Of a DNA stretch of 64,000 nt, positions 12,654 to 24,411 are shown piece by piece. Each line of letters starts with the position of its first letter. Position 1 is the first letter of the stretch. Origin of the DNA: Warburgia ugandensis (lineage: Eukaryota; Streptophyta; Magnoliopsida; Canellales; Canellaceae); contig CP141128.1 in the NCBI GenBank assembly GCA_035236585.1, forward strand, positions 30,362,684 through 30,426,683, read 5' to 3'. Both the position numbers and the translations under genes were made by a program. The notes under the pieces are model-generated. The model had not been told where the DNA came from, made no database searches, and worked only from the letters and a program-made list of their open reading frames with translations.

Positions 12654-14388
12654 ACAATTCTGGCTTGTTTTCTTGGCTTCAACCTTAGCTTGAATGGATT
12701 GTATGATTTGCTTTGAATTCCTTACCTTGTCTCCTTCTTTCATGGCTTATATGGCTATGGTGGCTTGAATGACTCCTATGAAAAAGGTGGTGGAAATGCA
12801 TGGCTTATTTTATGGGTCCACATTAGCCATCTTTCGATCCTTTAATCACATTCATTACTGGTTCATAAGATAATCTTGCCCTTGATCTCATGTTGGATTG
12901 ATGATTTTGAGTCTTTGACTAGATCTTTTAATCTTGATCATCAATTTTCATCGCAATCAATCTCGGTCATTGAATCATCATCTCTCTTCCTACAAAAGAT
13001 AAAAAATTCTAATTAGTTCCTAAAAAATAAGAATAATCACATACTTACCTGGGATTATTAGTCGTTGGACCTACAAAATATCAAAATTGAGTTATTAGGT
13101 CAAAAAGTGCATGTATTACGAATTTTGGTCTAAAAACCTAATTTACCCCTTTAAGTTGTAATACATGGGTACTAATTAGGTGATTTTTTTATGCAAAATT
13201 AAACACTTATCACATTAAAACTTGTTGTTATGGAACATTAGTGAGGTCGATCCCACGAGGAGTGAAATATTCTGATGCAAGTGGTCCCTACTTTAAACTA
13301 TCATAGTCAAAATTCAAGTGATTTTTGTCCTAAACTAAGAATAAAAATTAAAACATAAACTTGGAAACTAAGTAAATATAAGAAATGGAAACTAAGAAAA
13401 AGCAAGAAATATGTTAAATGGAAAACTTTCTTAATCTAAAATTAAAAGAAAAGGAAACTTACTATAACTTCAACTAAGCAATTGGAATTGGAAACATTAC
13501 TAATTAACAGTAACAAATAAAGAAATTAAAAATAATTAGAAAGATTCAAATAAGGAAATAAAACTTAAGGAAACTACCTAAAAAGACTTTTTTAATTTAG
13601 AACTTCCCTAAACTAAAACTTATCAAAAATAGAACTCTCTAAAATTCAAAAAGGAAACTTTCTAAACCTAAAAAAATATAAAAATAACTAATTTAACTAT
13701 TGTAGCTCAAGATACAAAAACTGAATTAACCAAAGTTCAAAGGAGAATGGGACTTAGAACCATGCACATGGTTTTTGGACTATGCACATGATTCTGGAGT
13801 CCTAAATATGGTGAAGTTTAATGTACCTATAGTGAGTTACTTTGTAAAAAACAATGTAAAAGTCTAAATGGGTACCTAAAGATTCAGAAAAATAAGATGT
13901 TTTGATGGCTGGAAATAAAGCACAAAAATAACTACAAACAAATTTCCAAATTTTGGTAATTAAGAATAGTCAATAAATCTTGCATTAGAAAGCTATTGAA
14001 ACCATAAATTTTATACAAGAAAACAACCCAAATCCAAAGTATGAAAGAAACATTTTATAATAAGAATTCCCACAAAACTTTATTGAATCATCTCCAATTT
14101 ACATCAAAATTATGCACATAAAAGTGTCCACAAAATATGAAAATTGTGCAGTCTTTTAAAGCCTAAAATCCTATCTAAACAACAAGAAAATTCCAATATA
14201 ATGTTCACACTCTAAATTATAATGACATGCAAAGAAACCTAGAAAGGAATTTAAGAGAAACAATGGCTAAGTTGGTAAACTAGTTAAGGGAAAAACACCT
14301 AAAACTAAGTGGAAAAGAGGTACAAACATGGAATTCAAGTGGGGAAATCAATGATTTAAACTACCTCTTCTCTTGGCTATCACTACTG
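12654..14388 (-). mobile_element. Inverted, permuted copy of the Tat-like LTR
   Basis: Read on the - strand from 14388, this shows the 3' part of the Tat-like LTR (matching 8775-9777 and 12446-12600). It then passes directly at 13212 into the LTR start TGATAAGTGTTTAATTTT and the first 0.5 kb (matching 7346-7780). The order is therefore 3' part then 5' part, as at an LTR-LTR junction or in a circularly permuted LTR. Its U5 signature is the reverse of CCTCGTGGGATCGACCT near 13250. It abuts the + oriented copy at 12653/12654. The left gypsy solo LTR is absent from it. The copia LTR truncates it at 14388. Confidence 0.7.
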
Positions 14389-14813
14389 TGTTGTCTTATT
14401 ACTTTATTGATAAATACTTTCATCACACCAAGATCCTCCACGAAAATCATCAAGAATAAGAGACTAGATGCAGAAGTGTACTTGAATCCATGAGATTACA
14501 TGTGATTCTTGAGTCTTGCAGTTCCTGATCTTCCAAATTGATGCGTATGAACTTCCTGGAGAATGGTGTTCCCTCTTTTCTAATGATGGGATTCTAGAAA
14601 AAATCATACATATAATTTGGGGACCATTATCATTTATAATTGTATTCCCTTTTCTTATTTCTTATTTTAGCACATCATAAAATAGAAATTAGAGATTAGG
14701 TATCTACACATAATAAACCCATACCTTTTGACAAGACTTTGGCCCATTTTACCTTAAAACTTATTTGATTACTTTAATTTAGGCCAAACCCATATGATAG
14801 CATATAATATACA

Positions 14814-14863
<50 letters not shown>

Positions 14864-14876
14864 CCAATATCTAACA
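14389..14876 (-). mobile_element. 3' LTR of a Ty1/copia element
   Basis: On the - strand the LTR starts TGTTAGATATTGG right after the PPT and ends AATAAGACAACA, giving 488 bp with TG...CA termini. It contains a long CA/TA microsatellite near its start. The left edge coincides exactly with the end of homology of the inverted Tat-like LTR, which supports the boundary. The matching 5' LTR is missing at the other end. Confidence 0.85.
14816..14862. repeat. (CA)n-(TA)n microsatellite
   Basis: About twenty CA units followed by a few TA units within the copia LTR. A second short (TA)n run lies at 14892-14909, just outside the PPT. Confidence 0.95.
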
Positions 14877-14887
14877 ATCTCCCACTT
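14877..14887 (-). promoter_or_regulatory. PPT of the copia element
   Basis: On the - strand AAGTGGGAGAT directly precedes the TGTTAG LTR start. This is the usual plus-strand primer sequence of plant Ty1/copia elements. Confidence 0.88.
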
Positions 14888-15305
14888 GGACTATATATAT
14901 ATATATATTACTTTATAATTGTATATCAAAATAAAACCTTAAGAGCTCAAAAATTTTGCTATAATAAAAAAAATATCTCTTAACAATCTCGTCCATTAAT
15001 TATGCTAATATAGGATCAAGGTGATCTTCGTTACATATATTTAACTAAATCTATCCATGGTCACGTATATTAACATAACCAAACGACATAGATCAAGTAT
15101 GGATGTGTAGCATGGAAATACATGCAATGTGATCTATGCATGCCTATTTCCAACTGGTCCATCTTTATTCCTTATGAGATTATATTAAAACCAAATCAAT
15201 GTGAAAAATAGAACTGAATACTTTATTTCTACAGAAAATATCTATAAGCATAAGATGTATCTAAATCAAAAAAGCATATAAATACAAACACCCATTAATC
15301 CAGTA

Positions 15306-15960
15306 TATCATCAAATGATACAACACCCATATGAGCGGTATGCCCACGAAAGACCTTGGGTGGTAGCCCCTTAGTAAGGAGAGTTTGTGCCAATATGCTT
15401 TATAAACACTTGACCACTCTGAACTCTTCTTTAACAACTAGGAACTAGATGTCTATATGCTTTAATTTCCTTGAGCTCCTATTGTTGTTGGAATATAAAA
15501 CTACTGACTTATTGTCATAAAATAACTTAAATGGCCTTTCAATTCCATCCACAATTCGCAGCCCTGTGACAAAATTCTATAGCCATATTCCATGATTGGA
15601 TGCCTCATAACATGCTATAAACTCAGTTGCCATGGGGGAAGAAACAATGAGCGTCGGCTTAGCACTCTTCTAGGAGATAGCTCCTCTAGCAAGTAGATAG
15701 ATATAGCTTGAAGTAGATCTGCGACTATCTTGGCATCCAGCAAAGTCAGAATTTGAATATGTAATTATGTCTAGCTTATCCTACCTCCTGTATGTGAGTG
15801 TTTAATGTTTTGTTCTTTGAAGATACCGCATGATTCGTTTGACTGCTTTCCAATGATCCATTCCCAGATTGCTCAAATATTTGCTCAACATCCCAACAAT
15901 GTAAGCAATATCCGGATGCATACAAACCTGAGCATACATCTAACTCCCCATTGTTGAAGC
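15306..15960 (-). pseudogene. Copia RNase H domain, decayed
   Basis: This is the - strand continuation of the copia polyprotein after RT. Recognisable pieces are [23 protein letters not shown] and M-R-Y-L-Q-R-T-K (RT-RNase H connection), then S-D-F-A-G-C-Q-D-S-R-R-S-T-S. The latter corresponds to the S-D-A-D-x-A-G family motif. The end resembles the family terminus (K-H-I-G-T-N, then M-G-V-V-like residues) near 15308-15360. Frames change and stops are frequent. RNase H would degrade the RNA template during reverse transcription. This copy cannot encode it. Confidence 0.75.
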
Positions 15961-16972
15961 ATAGGGAATCTTCTACATTTCCTCAGTTTTAAAATCATTC
16001 TTGGGGCATTGGTCAATATTGAACTTGTCTCCCTTAAGAAAAGGGGTGTCTCTTAGTTTGCAATCTTGCAAACCAAATCTCCTAAGTACCTTTTCAATAT
16101 AGCTCTTTTGTGATAATCCAAGAATACTCCGAGAGCGATCCCGATCCCAATGTATCTGAATTCCCAATACAAAATATGCGTCCCCAAGATCTTTCATCTC
16201 AAATTTCTTTGATAGAAATCTCATGGTTTTGTGGGATGAGCCTATATCATTGCTAGCAAGCAATATGTCATCAATGTATAAAACCAGGAATATGTGTTTA
16301 CTCCCACTGAACTTGTGGTATACACAATCATCGACCGCATTCATCTCAAAAATCAAATGAGATAACAACTTGATGGAATTTGTAATACCATTGACGGGAA
16401 GCTTGCTTAAACCCATAGATGGATTTCCTTAATTTGCAAACCATATTCTTTACATCTCCCAACAGAAAGTTTTTCGGCTGCAACATATAAATTGTCTCAT
16501 CAATGTCACCATTGAGAAATGCAGTCTTTACGTCCATCTAATGTAACTCAAGGTCAAAACATGCCACTATTGTCATTATTGTCCTGAAGGAGTCTTTCAA
16601 TGAAACGGGAGGGAAAGTCTCATTATAATCAATGCCTTCCTTTTGAGTGAAGCCCTTTGCAACAAGACACGCCTTATATCTCTCCACATTACCCTTCGAA
16701 TCCCTCTTAGTTTAAAATACACATTTGCATCCAATGGGCTTCACACCTTCAAGTAATGGGATGAGTTCCCAAATGTCATTGTCTTTCATGGACTTAATCT
16801 CTTCAATCATGGCATCAATCCACTTTTGAGAATTAGTACTTTGCATGGGTTGATGAAAGTTGATCGGATCATCTTCCACTAATCCAATGTCATCCTCATG
16901 TTCTTGGAGAAATATGATATAATCATTAGAAACTGCACTTCTCCTTTCTCTATTGGATCTCCTTAATGGCAT
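15961..16972 (-). pseudogene. Copia reverse transcriptase, decayed
   Basis: The Ty1/copia RT is recognisable by M-D-V-K-T-A-F-L-N-G, Y-G-F-K-Q-A-S-R-Q-W and the catalytic box Y-I-D-D-I-L-L-A (about 16255-16280). These are followed by L-G-I-Q-I and S-Q-K-S-Y-I-E-K-V-L. The first part (16972-16540) is frameshifted, and in-frame stops separate it from the catalytic box. The YxDD aspartates are intact, but the whole cannot be translated as one protein. The order IN then RT on the - strand identifies the copia superfamily rather than gypsy. Confidence 0.9.
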
Positions 16973-18120
16973 CTATTCTCGAGTTTTTTGAGTTTGTTCT
17001 CTAAGAATATCCTGTTAACCTTGATTAGGGAGATTTTCAACATTGTCTTATGGTTCTGGTATTGCATCTTGAATAACATCAGGAATAGGTGCCTGATCAT
17101 TTTCAATAACAATCGTAGGAAGAGAAACAGATTCCTCTTCAAAGACAAAGTCTTTAACCTTATCTCTTCCCCCAAAATCAATATCCTTAAAGAATTGGGA
17201 ATTTCTCATCTCAAAAAAGGACCTGGTAGTGGGATCATAAAATTTGTACTCCTGAGACTGTTCAGAGTACCCAACAAAATAGCTGCTGACTATTCTTAAG
17301 TCCAGTACTTTTCATTTGGCCTCTAAGGCCTTGCCTCAGCTGGACAACCCCAAATGTGTAAATGCTTTATACTGGGCTTCTTGCCCATCCATATTTCATA
17401 AGCTGTAGTTTTGAGTGCCTCTGCCTAGAGTGAATCTGGTAAGGTAGTATGACTAATCATACTCCTCACTATGTCCTTTAAAGTTCTGTTTCATCTCTCA
17501 GCAACACCATTCATGCTAGTACTTCATGGCATGGTTTACTATGGGACGATACTGCACTCCTCTAGGAATTTGAAAAATGGCCCTGGACGTTGTTCACCTG
17601 AGCCATCATATCTGCCATAGTACTCACCACCATAGTTAGATTTGACAACCTTAATGCTTTTGTTAAGTTGGTTCTCATCTTCAACCTCAAATACCTTAAA
17701 TAGGTCCAGTGATTGAGACTTCTCATGAATGAGATAAAGGTAGCCATAATATGAGAAATCATCTATGATCGTAATAAAATATTGTTGACTATTCCATGAA
17801 GTCGTAGGGAATGGCCCACAAATATTTGTATGTATTAGTTCTAAGACGTCTGAAGATCTATTGGCACCTAATCTCCTTATGTTTGTTTGCTTCCCCTTCA
17901 TGCACTCAACACAAACTTGAAAGTCTGACAAATCAAGGGGATCAAGAATTCCACCTGACACAAATCCTTCAATTCTTTGTTTAGATATATGCCCTAAACG
18001 CTTGTGCCATAGTGAAGTAAAATTCTCATTGGTTAATTTGTGTTTTATAGCATGTAAACGCACATGCAAGGTTTCATTAGAAGAGGCAATAGTACTAAGT
18101 AAATAAAGATTATCATAAAA
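16973..18120 (-). pseudogene. Copia integrase, decayed, catalytic Asp residues lost
   Basis: The segment runs from the pre-integrase/zinc region (L-W-H-K-R-L-G-H-I and C-V-E-C-M-K-G-K, giving H-H-C-C) through the core. The first catalytic motif reads H-T-N-I-C-G-P and the second K-S-N-Y-G-G-E-Y. In this family both N positions are normally Asp. The Glu of N-G-V-A-E-R is present near 17495. The C-terminal region contains K-H-L-H-I-W-G-C-P. Stops and frameshifts occur after about 17550. Integrase normally joins the cDNA to the target. Loss of two of the three metal-binding acids plus the stops rules out activity. Confidence 0.88.
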
Positions 18121-18282
18121 ATATAAAGAACATGTACCAACAATATTTGAATTTAGGAAGAGACTAAACTAATTATTTCCAAATGAACAATAATAATAAA
18201 ATTTCATCTAAAAGATGGTACAACATATGTCCCTTTCAAAGCCAAATAATAACAGTCTTTTCTAACAACCTAAATGTCCCTA

Positions 18283-19307
18283 TCACCTCAACCTCACTGA
18301 TTTGACATCTCCTACATAGATGAATATTTCAGTATCATTTGGCTTTCGGCAACTCAAGCAACCCTGCATAGACACACTTATGTGAGTAGTAGTACTAGAA
18401 TCTATCCACCAAGTGTGTCTAGGTACTAAAGCTAAATTAACCTCTGAACAAACCAAAGTAAGAAGCTTACCTTTCTTTGCATGCCAAGCATGATATTTGG
18501 TATAGTCCTTCATATGTCCATGATTCTTACAAAAGTAACAGCCAAATTCCTCATTTTGTTTCCTTTGGTGTTTCTTTTGAGGTGGACCACTTGCAGTTTC
18601 TTTATCCTTATTCCTTTTCTTGTTCTTGTCCTTAGTGGTACTTGCCAAGTGAGCACTTTTAGTCTTTTCTTACTTCAAGCTTTGCTTTTCTTGCACACAA
18701 TGAGAAATGAGCTCATTAAGAAACCATTTATCCTTTTTGTAGTTATAACTGACCTTAAATTGATTGAATTGTGAAAGAAGAGAAATCAAAACTAAATGCA
18801 CAAGAAAATCCTCAGATAGCTCTAGTTTTAGTGCCTTTAGTTATGAAGCATGATAAGACATATCCATGATGTACCCCTTGAAATTTCCTTTACCTTTATA
18901 CTTCATTGAAATCAAGTTTGATAAAATCTTACTTGTTTCAATCTTATCATTTTTTGGAAAATGATTTCAATTTCCTTAAGGAACTCCTTGGCAGTAGTTA
19001 CCTTTTCAGACATAGCACCCTTGAAAGTTTCTAGAATTCCATGCTTCATGATCATAAGACTCATGTGATTTGAACGATCCCACTTCTCATAGTCCTGTTT
19101 TTCCTTAATGGGACTTTTGTCCATAAGAGCAGTGGGTTGTTCAATCCTTAGCGCAAGATCCAAATCCATGTAGCCAAGAACGATCACGACGTTCTCTTTC
19201 CATTCCTTAAAGTTGGTCCCATTCAACATGGGAATAGAACTAATGTTGGCAAATATGATATAAGCAGATGCATTAACTAAAAATAGAACAAAACAACATG
19301 TCCACAT
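18283..19307 (-). pseudogene. Copia gag and protease, decayed
   Basis: The gag part has the N-terminal segment I-S-S-I-P-M-L-N-G-T-N-F-K-E-W-K and D-L-D-L-A-L-R, typical of copia gag. A Lys-rich stretch follows, then a CCHC knuckle reading C-Y-F-C-K-N-H-G-H-M-K-D-Y in which the last Cys is Tyr. Protease follows: W-W-I-D-S-S-T-T-T-H-I, where the family has D-S-G-A, so the catalytic Asp remains but the Gly is lost. Stops occur around 18670 and 18840. The natural start cannot be fixed; the frame is open to 19307. Confidence 0.85.
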
Positions 19308-19640
19308 AAGTTCTATATCACACTTAAATTAAATTAAATTCAAATAATGATAGGGTTCATCACAAGATACCTAGCACAACATTAATATTTAGTCTTTGGA
19401 TATAAATACTAACTTGTAAGTGGTACTCTTAGTGTGGTAATCAAATATTGACAATAAATCCTATCAAACAATAAGCCTCTCTTTGGACTAACTTACTGTT
19501 CCCATGGAGTACCCAATAATTGTCACATATTTATTACCACAGGTGTGCATGTAATTCGGACAAATATTGACCTTCCTTTGCACCAGTCAATATCCGCATG
19601 AATTACATATCCACAACCATCTTGATGTTCAAAAAATAAA
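19308..19640 (-). other. Probable copia 5' leader, no 5' LTR
   Basis: This AT-rich sequence upstream of gag contains no coding motif and no tRNA-Met-type primer site that I can see. It is presumed to be the untranslated leader of the copia element because it runs on from gag without a break. The expected second copy of the 488-bp LTR, with its CA repeat, is absent. The sequence instead passes near 19640 into a - strand gypsy LTR. The exact breakpoint is uncertain by about 20 bp. Confidence 0.45.
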
Positions 19641-19924
19641 TTGATTTACACAAGAGGGGCTACTTGGGTAGCATGTTGTTTCAATCAACTTATTTTAAAA
19701 CATAAAATCTCGGCATATAGGGCAAATCCACCAGTCAACTATAATAATCATTATGAAAATCTTAAAATAGTCATTACGCAAACATATGCTAGTATCATGC
19801 ACATGAGTCTCTCGGCGTACATGTCACGCCAATTGGTCACGAGTACTCGTATACGACCATCTCAATGCTATATGCATACACTGGAATCATATGGCCACTA
19901 TGCTCCTCTGTAGGCTACCTCTTT

Positions 19925-20095
19925 CAGTGATTTGCCCACTTGGGACTCGAGGTTTTGTTCCCACCATAGGCTGCCTCATTCGGCGATCTGCCCACTTGGA
20001 ACTCAAGGTTTTATTCCCTATGCAAGTTGCCTCATTCAGCGATCTACCCACTATCCCTACATAGGTTGCCTCATTCGGCGATCTACCTACTTAGC
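19925..20095 (-). repeat. 56-bp minisatellite in LTR (about 3 copies)
   Basis: On the + strand GCCCACTTGG-type units begin near 19934 and 19990, with a further one near 20046 and a shortened fourth. Spacing is 56 bp. This is the reverse complement of the GTGGGTAGATCGCCGATTGA unit found four times in each LTR of the composite element. Confidence 0.85.
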
Positions 20096-21730
20096 ATAGT
20101 GCCCATCAGGCTCAATAGCCCAAAAGCATCTATAGATAAAGCCAAAGCTCAGTCAATTTATGCACTCATTCATAGTAAATCATGCAATTTATGCAATCAT
20201 TTTCAATGTCCTCTTTGGGTACCTCACACTGTCTGGCCCTCATAACTGCCTAACTAGCGTCTTTTAGGCACTCCAGTGTCTTTTGCCAACCCTCGAGGAT
20301 ATGCAGTTATCCAAATGATCCATTCTCAATCTTCGTAAATCAGGCAATTTATGCATTTATTATCAAATCATGGAGGCAATGCAGAAAATCTGCTCATGCT
20401 AGTATTGTAATTAATGCCATAAATTCGCAAGATCGTGACAAACAACGTATCCAAACACATATGCAATACGGTGACAGATGCTAGTGCATCAAGGTCATGA
20501 AGTATAAACACAAGTTCACATGCGCGTATAAGAGTAACATGGCTCAACCACACACTGTAATAAAACAGGGGAATGCATTTGAAAACTGAGTTGTATCATA
20601 TACCTGTAAATCAAGCACATTTGAAAATGCATTAAAAACATAGCAGCATTAGACAACCTACCTCAATGTTTTCTGGAGTTGTGTCCTTCACTACTCAATC
20701 CGACCCTGGGTCTTCTTTATACCATCCTGGATATGAATGGATAACAAGGAGTCCTTGTCAATTTTGATCTACTTAGAAATTACTAGTTAGATCGCTACTA
20801 GTTAGATCGCCAGATCTCCCTTTTAGGGTCCATAGGTCCTTGCCTAATACAGTGTCAGGCTAGATCCTATGATATGGATCTACTATTCAATGGTTAGACT
20901 CAATAATTTTGTCCTATGATCCTAATTTTATAGTCTCATTAGGTCCGCATCACTCATACAGACGCGATGGTTCTTTCGGATCATCAATCAAAGTCCTATA
21001 GCTCCTGAAATTGCATTTTTAGCATTGCACGATCACGGACGAAACAGATTCGTCTATGTGGTCCTACGCGTCACGGTTCCCAAGATGCCCGCACATCCTA
21101 GTTGAATCGTGATAGCCTCACATGCGCGTGCACATGCCCGAGCTATGCACTATAGCGCATGTTCTAAAGAGCGTCGCGTGAGCGCGTCCTTAGTGCCAGG
21201 CACGTGCTTCTCGGCTCCCGAAACGCCCCGTGCATCTCGATCGAGCTAGGATCCGTGCCCCACGTCGCGTGCACCCTGGGAGGTCCGCACCCCTGGGACG
21301 TTGTGCACAAGGGCCTTGGACGGGTTTCCACCCGCCTTGTTCTTTTTGTTCATGGAGAACCAGTGTTTGTCGGCCAAAAACTGCCCAGATCTGGCCAGAA
21401 TCTGGGGGAAAATGGGAAAGAGAAGAGAGGGAAATAGAGGAGCCTTACCTGGACAGTCTGAGTGGTACCCTTCCTCTGTTGGAGCGGCTCCTTCGATGCT
21501 TGCCAAAAAACCCAATGATTGGAAAATCTAGTGAAATCGTAAAGGCCAAGGGAGGAAAAGGAAGAGGAGAAAAGAAAAAAGATGGCCGGCCCGATGGGAG
21601 AACCTAGGTTGTGCCGAATTTTTGCAGGGAACTGGAGGAGGGGTTTTTCCCAGTTTTGCTAGAACCCTACTGCCGAATTTTTGGATGAAAGCAGCCAGAG
21701 AAAAGATAATTGGGGATGTGGGGATGTGGG

Positions 21731-21738
21731 TTTTTATA
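21731..21738 (-). promoter_or_regulatory. TATA box of truncated gypsy LTR
   Basis: On the - strand TATAAAAA lies about 360 bp into the LTR, in the same relative place as in the related LTRs. Confidence 0.6.
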
Positions 21739-22100
21739 GCCATACTATGGTGATGGTGGAAACCTCTGGAAACTGGGGGTTTCTAGAGAAATCGAGAGGA
21801 AGAAGACAGGGGGTGCCGTTATCAAAACGGCCTCCTGCGTTTTTTATCTTTTTCGTTTTTAGGTGCATTTTACAAAAGTACCCCTAATATTTAAACGCCC
21901 GTAACTTCTTCATATGAACTCCATTTTCGGCATTCTTTGAGGCGTTGGATTCCATTTTTTAAGTAGAATCTAATGACATAAAGATTTCTCACAAATTCAT
22001 TTACTTCTATTTTAAATAAATTAAAACATTTAGGATAGTAATTCCCACATATTAATTTCTAAATTTAGTAAAAAGGGTATAAAATGTTTGGGTCATTACA

Positions 22101-22899
22101 ATTTTTAAGTTAATGAGATCAGATAATTTGATGTAAATTGATTATCAAATAAATAAGATTTGATGTTTTGAATAAATTTAAGCATGTGATCAAAGAGATC
22201 CAATGACGTAAGAAAAATTGATGTTCTAATAGACAAACTCATATGATTTGATGTAAATTGATGGTCAGATCAACATATCTGATGGTTGGATTAAATTAAG
22301 TATCGAATTGATGAGATTCAATGATTTATTGAAAGTAAATAATCAGGTATGAGATCTGATGATTAGATCAACGATTGGATCACTTAGATTTAATAATTTG
22401 ATGAAAATTAAAGCTAAAATTACTTAGATTTTATGTTTTAATGAAAACCAACCATCGATCTAAGAGATTTGTTGAAAATATATTGGTAGATCAATGAGAA
22501 TTAGCTATTTAATAAAAATCAAGTGTTGGATTGCCAAGATGTAATGATTTGACGAAAATTAATCAAAACATTCATTAGATGTTGATTTCATAAAAATCAT
22601 CTATTAGAAAATTGAAATACTATGATTTTATGAATAGGAAATGTGGGAATGATGAGATCCAATGATTTGATGAAAATCGAGGGCAGACTAGTTAGATTTG
22701 ATCATTTGACAAAAATCAAAGGTCGATTGATGAGATTCAAAGATTTTATAAGAATTAGTAGTTGGGTCAACTTGATCTGATGATATAAGAAAATTGACAA
22801 TTGGATTGAGGAGATCCTATATTTTGATTAAAACCAAGCTTTGAATTGACAAGATTCTATAATTTGATGAAAATGAATAGTTTGATTAATGAGACCAAA
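22101..22899 (+). repeat. HOR satellite, block 2
   Basis: This carries the same 40-bp degenerate monomer as block 1. The order of variants matches about 5440-6137 of block 1 and 56830-57620 of block 4. Examples are GTTTTGAATAAATTTAAG, then AACTCATATGATTTGATG, then CCTATATTTTGATTAAAACC. It ends at 22899 in the TSD of the composite gypsy element and continues at 41871. No gene. Confidence 0.92.
22895..22899 (+). repeat. Left TSD of the composite gypsy element
   Basis: CCAAA precedes the first LTR, and CCTAA (41871-41875) follows the last. The unoccupied HOR copies read CTAATGATGTGATG at this place (around 6138), consistent with an original CCTAA or TCTAA target with one later change. Confidence 0.72.
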
Positions 22900-23330
22900 T
22901 GTAATAACATGAATTTTTAAGTCCAAAGATAAATATTTGAACTTTAGAAGTGTGATTTTATAAAGATCAAATTTAATATAGATGACCCCATAATCAGATT
23001 CTACTTGAAAAATGAAATCAAATAACATAAAAAAAAAGCTAAAAACGGAGATCAGATGACAAAGTTATGGGATTTGAAGATTGAAGGGAATTTTAATAAT
23101 TTCTTAAATAATACGAGAAATAGTCAGAAAATGCATGGGGCTGTTTTGTTAATGGCACCCCCATGCCTGCATCATCTTCTTTGCCATTCCTGTGTTAGCC
23201 TCGGCGTCTCCGTCGGGAAAATGGCAAACACCGCCTTACTCTGGTCATCTTCTATGGCACTAGGAGAAATGACGGCACTGCCATGAGGACGGTGCCATTG
23301 CGGAGATGGTGCACCATCACCCTCCAGCCT

Positions 23331-23338
23331 CTATAAAT
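23331..23338 (+). promoter_or_regulatory. TATA box of LTR A
   Basis: CTATAAAT is followed by a long C/T-rich stretch (23341-23405). Equivalent boxes are at 28115 in LTR B and 32736 in LTR C, each preceded by GATGGTGCACCA. Confidence 0.7.
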
Positions 23339-24411
23339 CTCCCTCCCTTCTTCCCTCTTTTCCCCATTGCACTTTCCCTTTTCCTCTTCTTCTCCTCTCC
23401 CTCTAACCACTTGTTCTCCATTGTTTCCGGCGAAGGTGAACAAGGTCACGAGGTAGATCTTGATGATAGTCATCTTAACAATGGTGGATGGAAGATCAGA
23501 CACCATTGTTAAATTCCTTGTGAAAATAGGATCAAAATGCCTCTATTTTTGTTCCAATCGGAGCAAATTTGATTGGTGGTCAGACAATGATTCTAAATAC
23601 TGCCACTTTACATCAAACGACCACGAAACGATGCCAAGCATTATGGGAGTGAAGGTAAGAGCCTAATCTACAAACCCTTTTCGTTAGAAGCCATTCTGGT
23701 GACAAAATCATCACTAGTGACCTTGCTCTGATCATCTTCTCTAGTAAACTCCGGTAGACTGAATCGGGAGACTAAGACGCACACCATAACACACAATGTT
23801 GATGTGCTATTCTGGAGCATTCATGTGCGCATGTGAGCATGTGGGTGTGGTCTCAGCTCGACCAGGACACAAGCACTTCTTGGGAACTGAGACGCACAGA
23901 CCCTTATTGGAACCCGAGATTGAATATAGGCCACTCAATGATCTGAAACACAAAAACTCAAATTTCAAGAGATATATAACTCTGATTGACGATTCGAAAA
24001 GTCCATTGTGTTTCTACTGATGATGTAGACCTAATTATATAATAAAATTTAGGATCAGAGAACTATTTAACTTGACCATATCCTAAAAATCATAGAAATC
24101 TCATAAATCTACAAGATCAAAGATGATCTGATCTCATAAATTGATCCATTGGATATATTAAGAGATCGATATGTCAAGATCAACCCTAAATAACATAGAT
24201 CAACCTTTGAATTATAGATATGACAGCTTAAACCAAGTACAAACCCAATCTATGTATTAGGATAGATGATCTACTAGATTTGACCATTTAATTACAAGAT
24301 ATTAATGACATAAAGGTTATTGAAGGCAATCTAACCATTAAACATTAGATCTATAAGTGAGATCTAGCTTGGATTCAGAATGAAGAGAAACACAATCCAA
24401 GAGACATTGAG

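Larger units (their letters stand above)
19641..22100 (-). mobile_element. Truncated gypsy LTR of the composite-element family
   Basis: On the - strand the LTR starts TGTAATGACCCAAAC at 22100. A TATA box lies at 21731-21738, and a GC-rich region at 21050-21650. Further on come the GAGGTAGG, 56-bp repeat and ACTCGTGACC-like segments, in the same order as the LTRs at 22900-30958. It stops near 19640, about 500 bp short of the expected LTR end (no GTCGTCACA). No PPT is seen on its start side; satellite begins at 22101. It is therefore a solo or 5'-flush LTR fragment whose 3' end was lost in the same junction that removed the copia 5' LTR. Confidence 0.8.

Noticed and set aside
7346-13212. DNA transposon or fold-back element bounded by inverted TGATAAGTGTTT / AAACACTTATCA ends
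   Set aside because: There is no TSD, and the inverted homology continues beyond 13212. The sequence has Tat/Athila LTR signatures, so two inverted LTR copies explain it better.
21204-21607. Overlapping frames of up to 125 codons
   Set aside because: They lie in the GC-rich part of the truncated gypsy LTR, on the strand opposite to its transcription.
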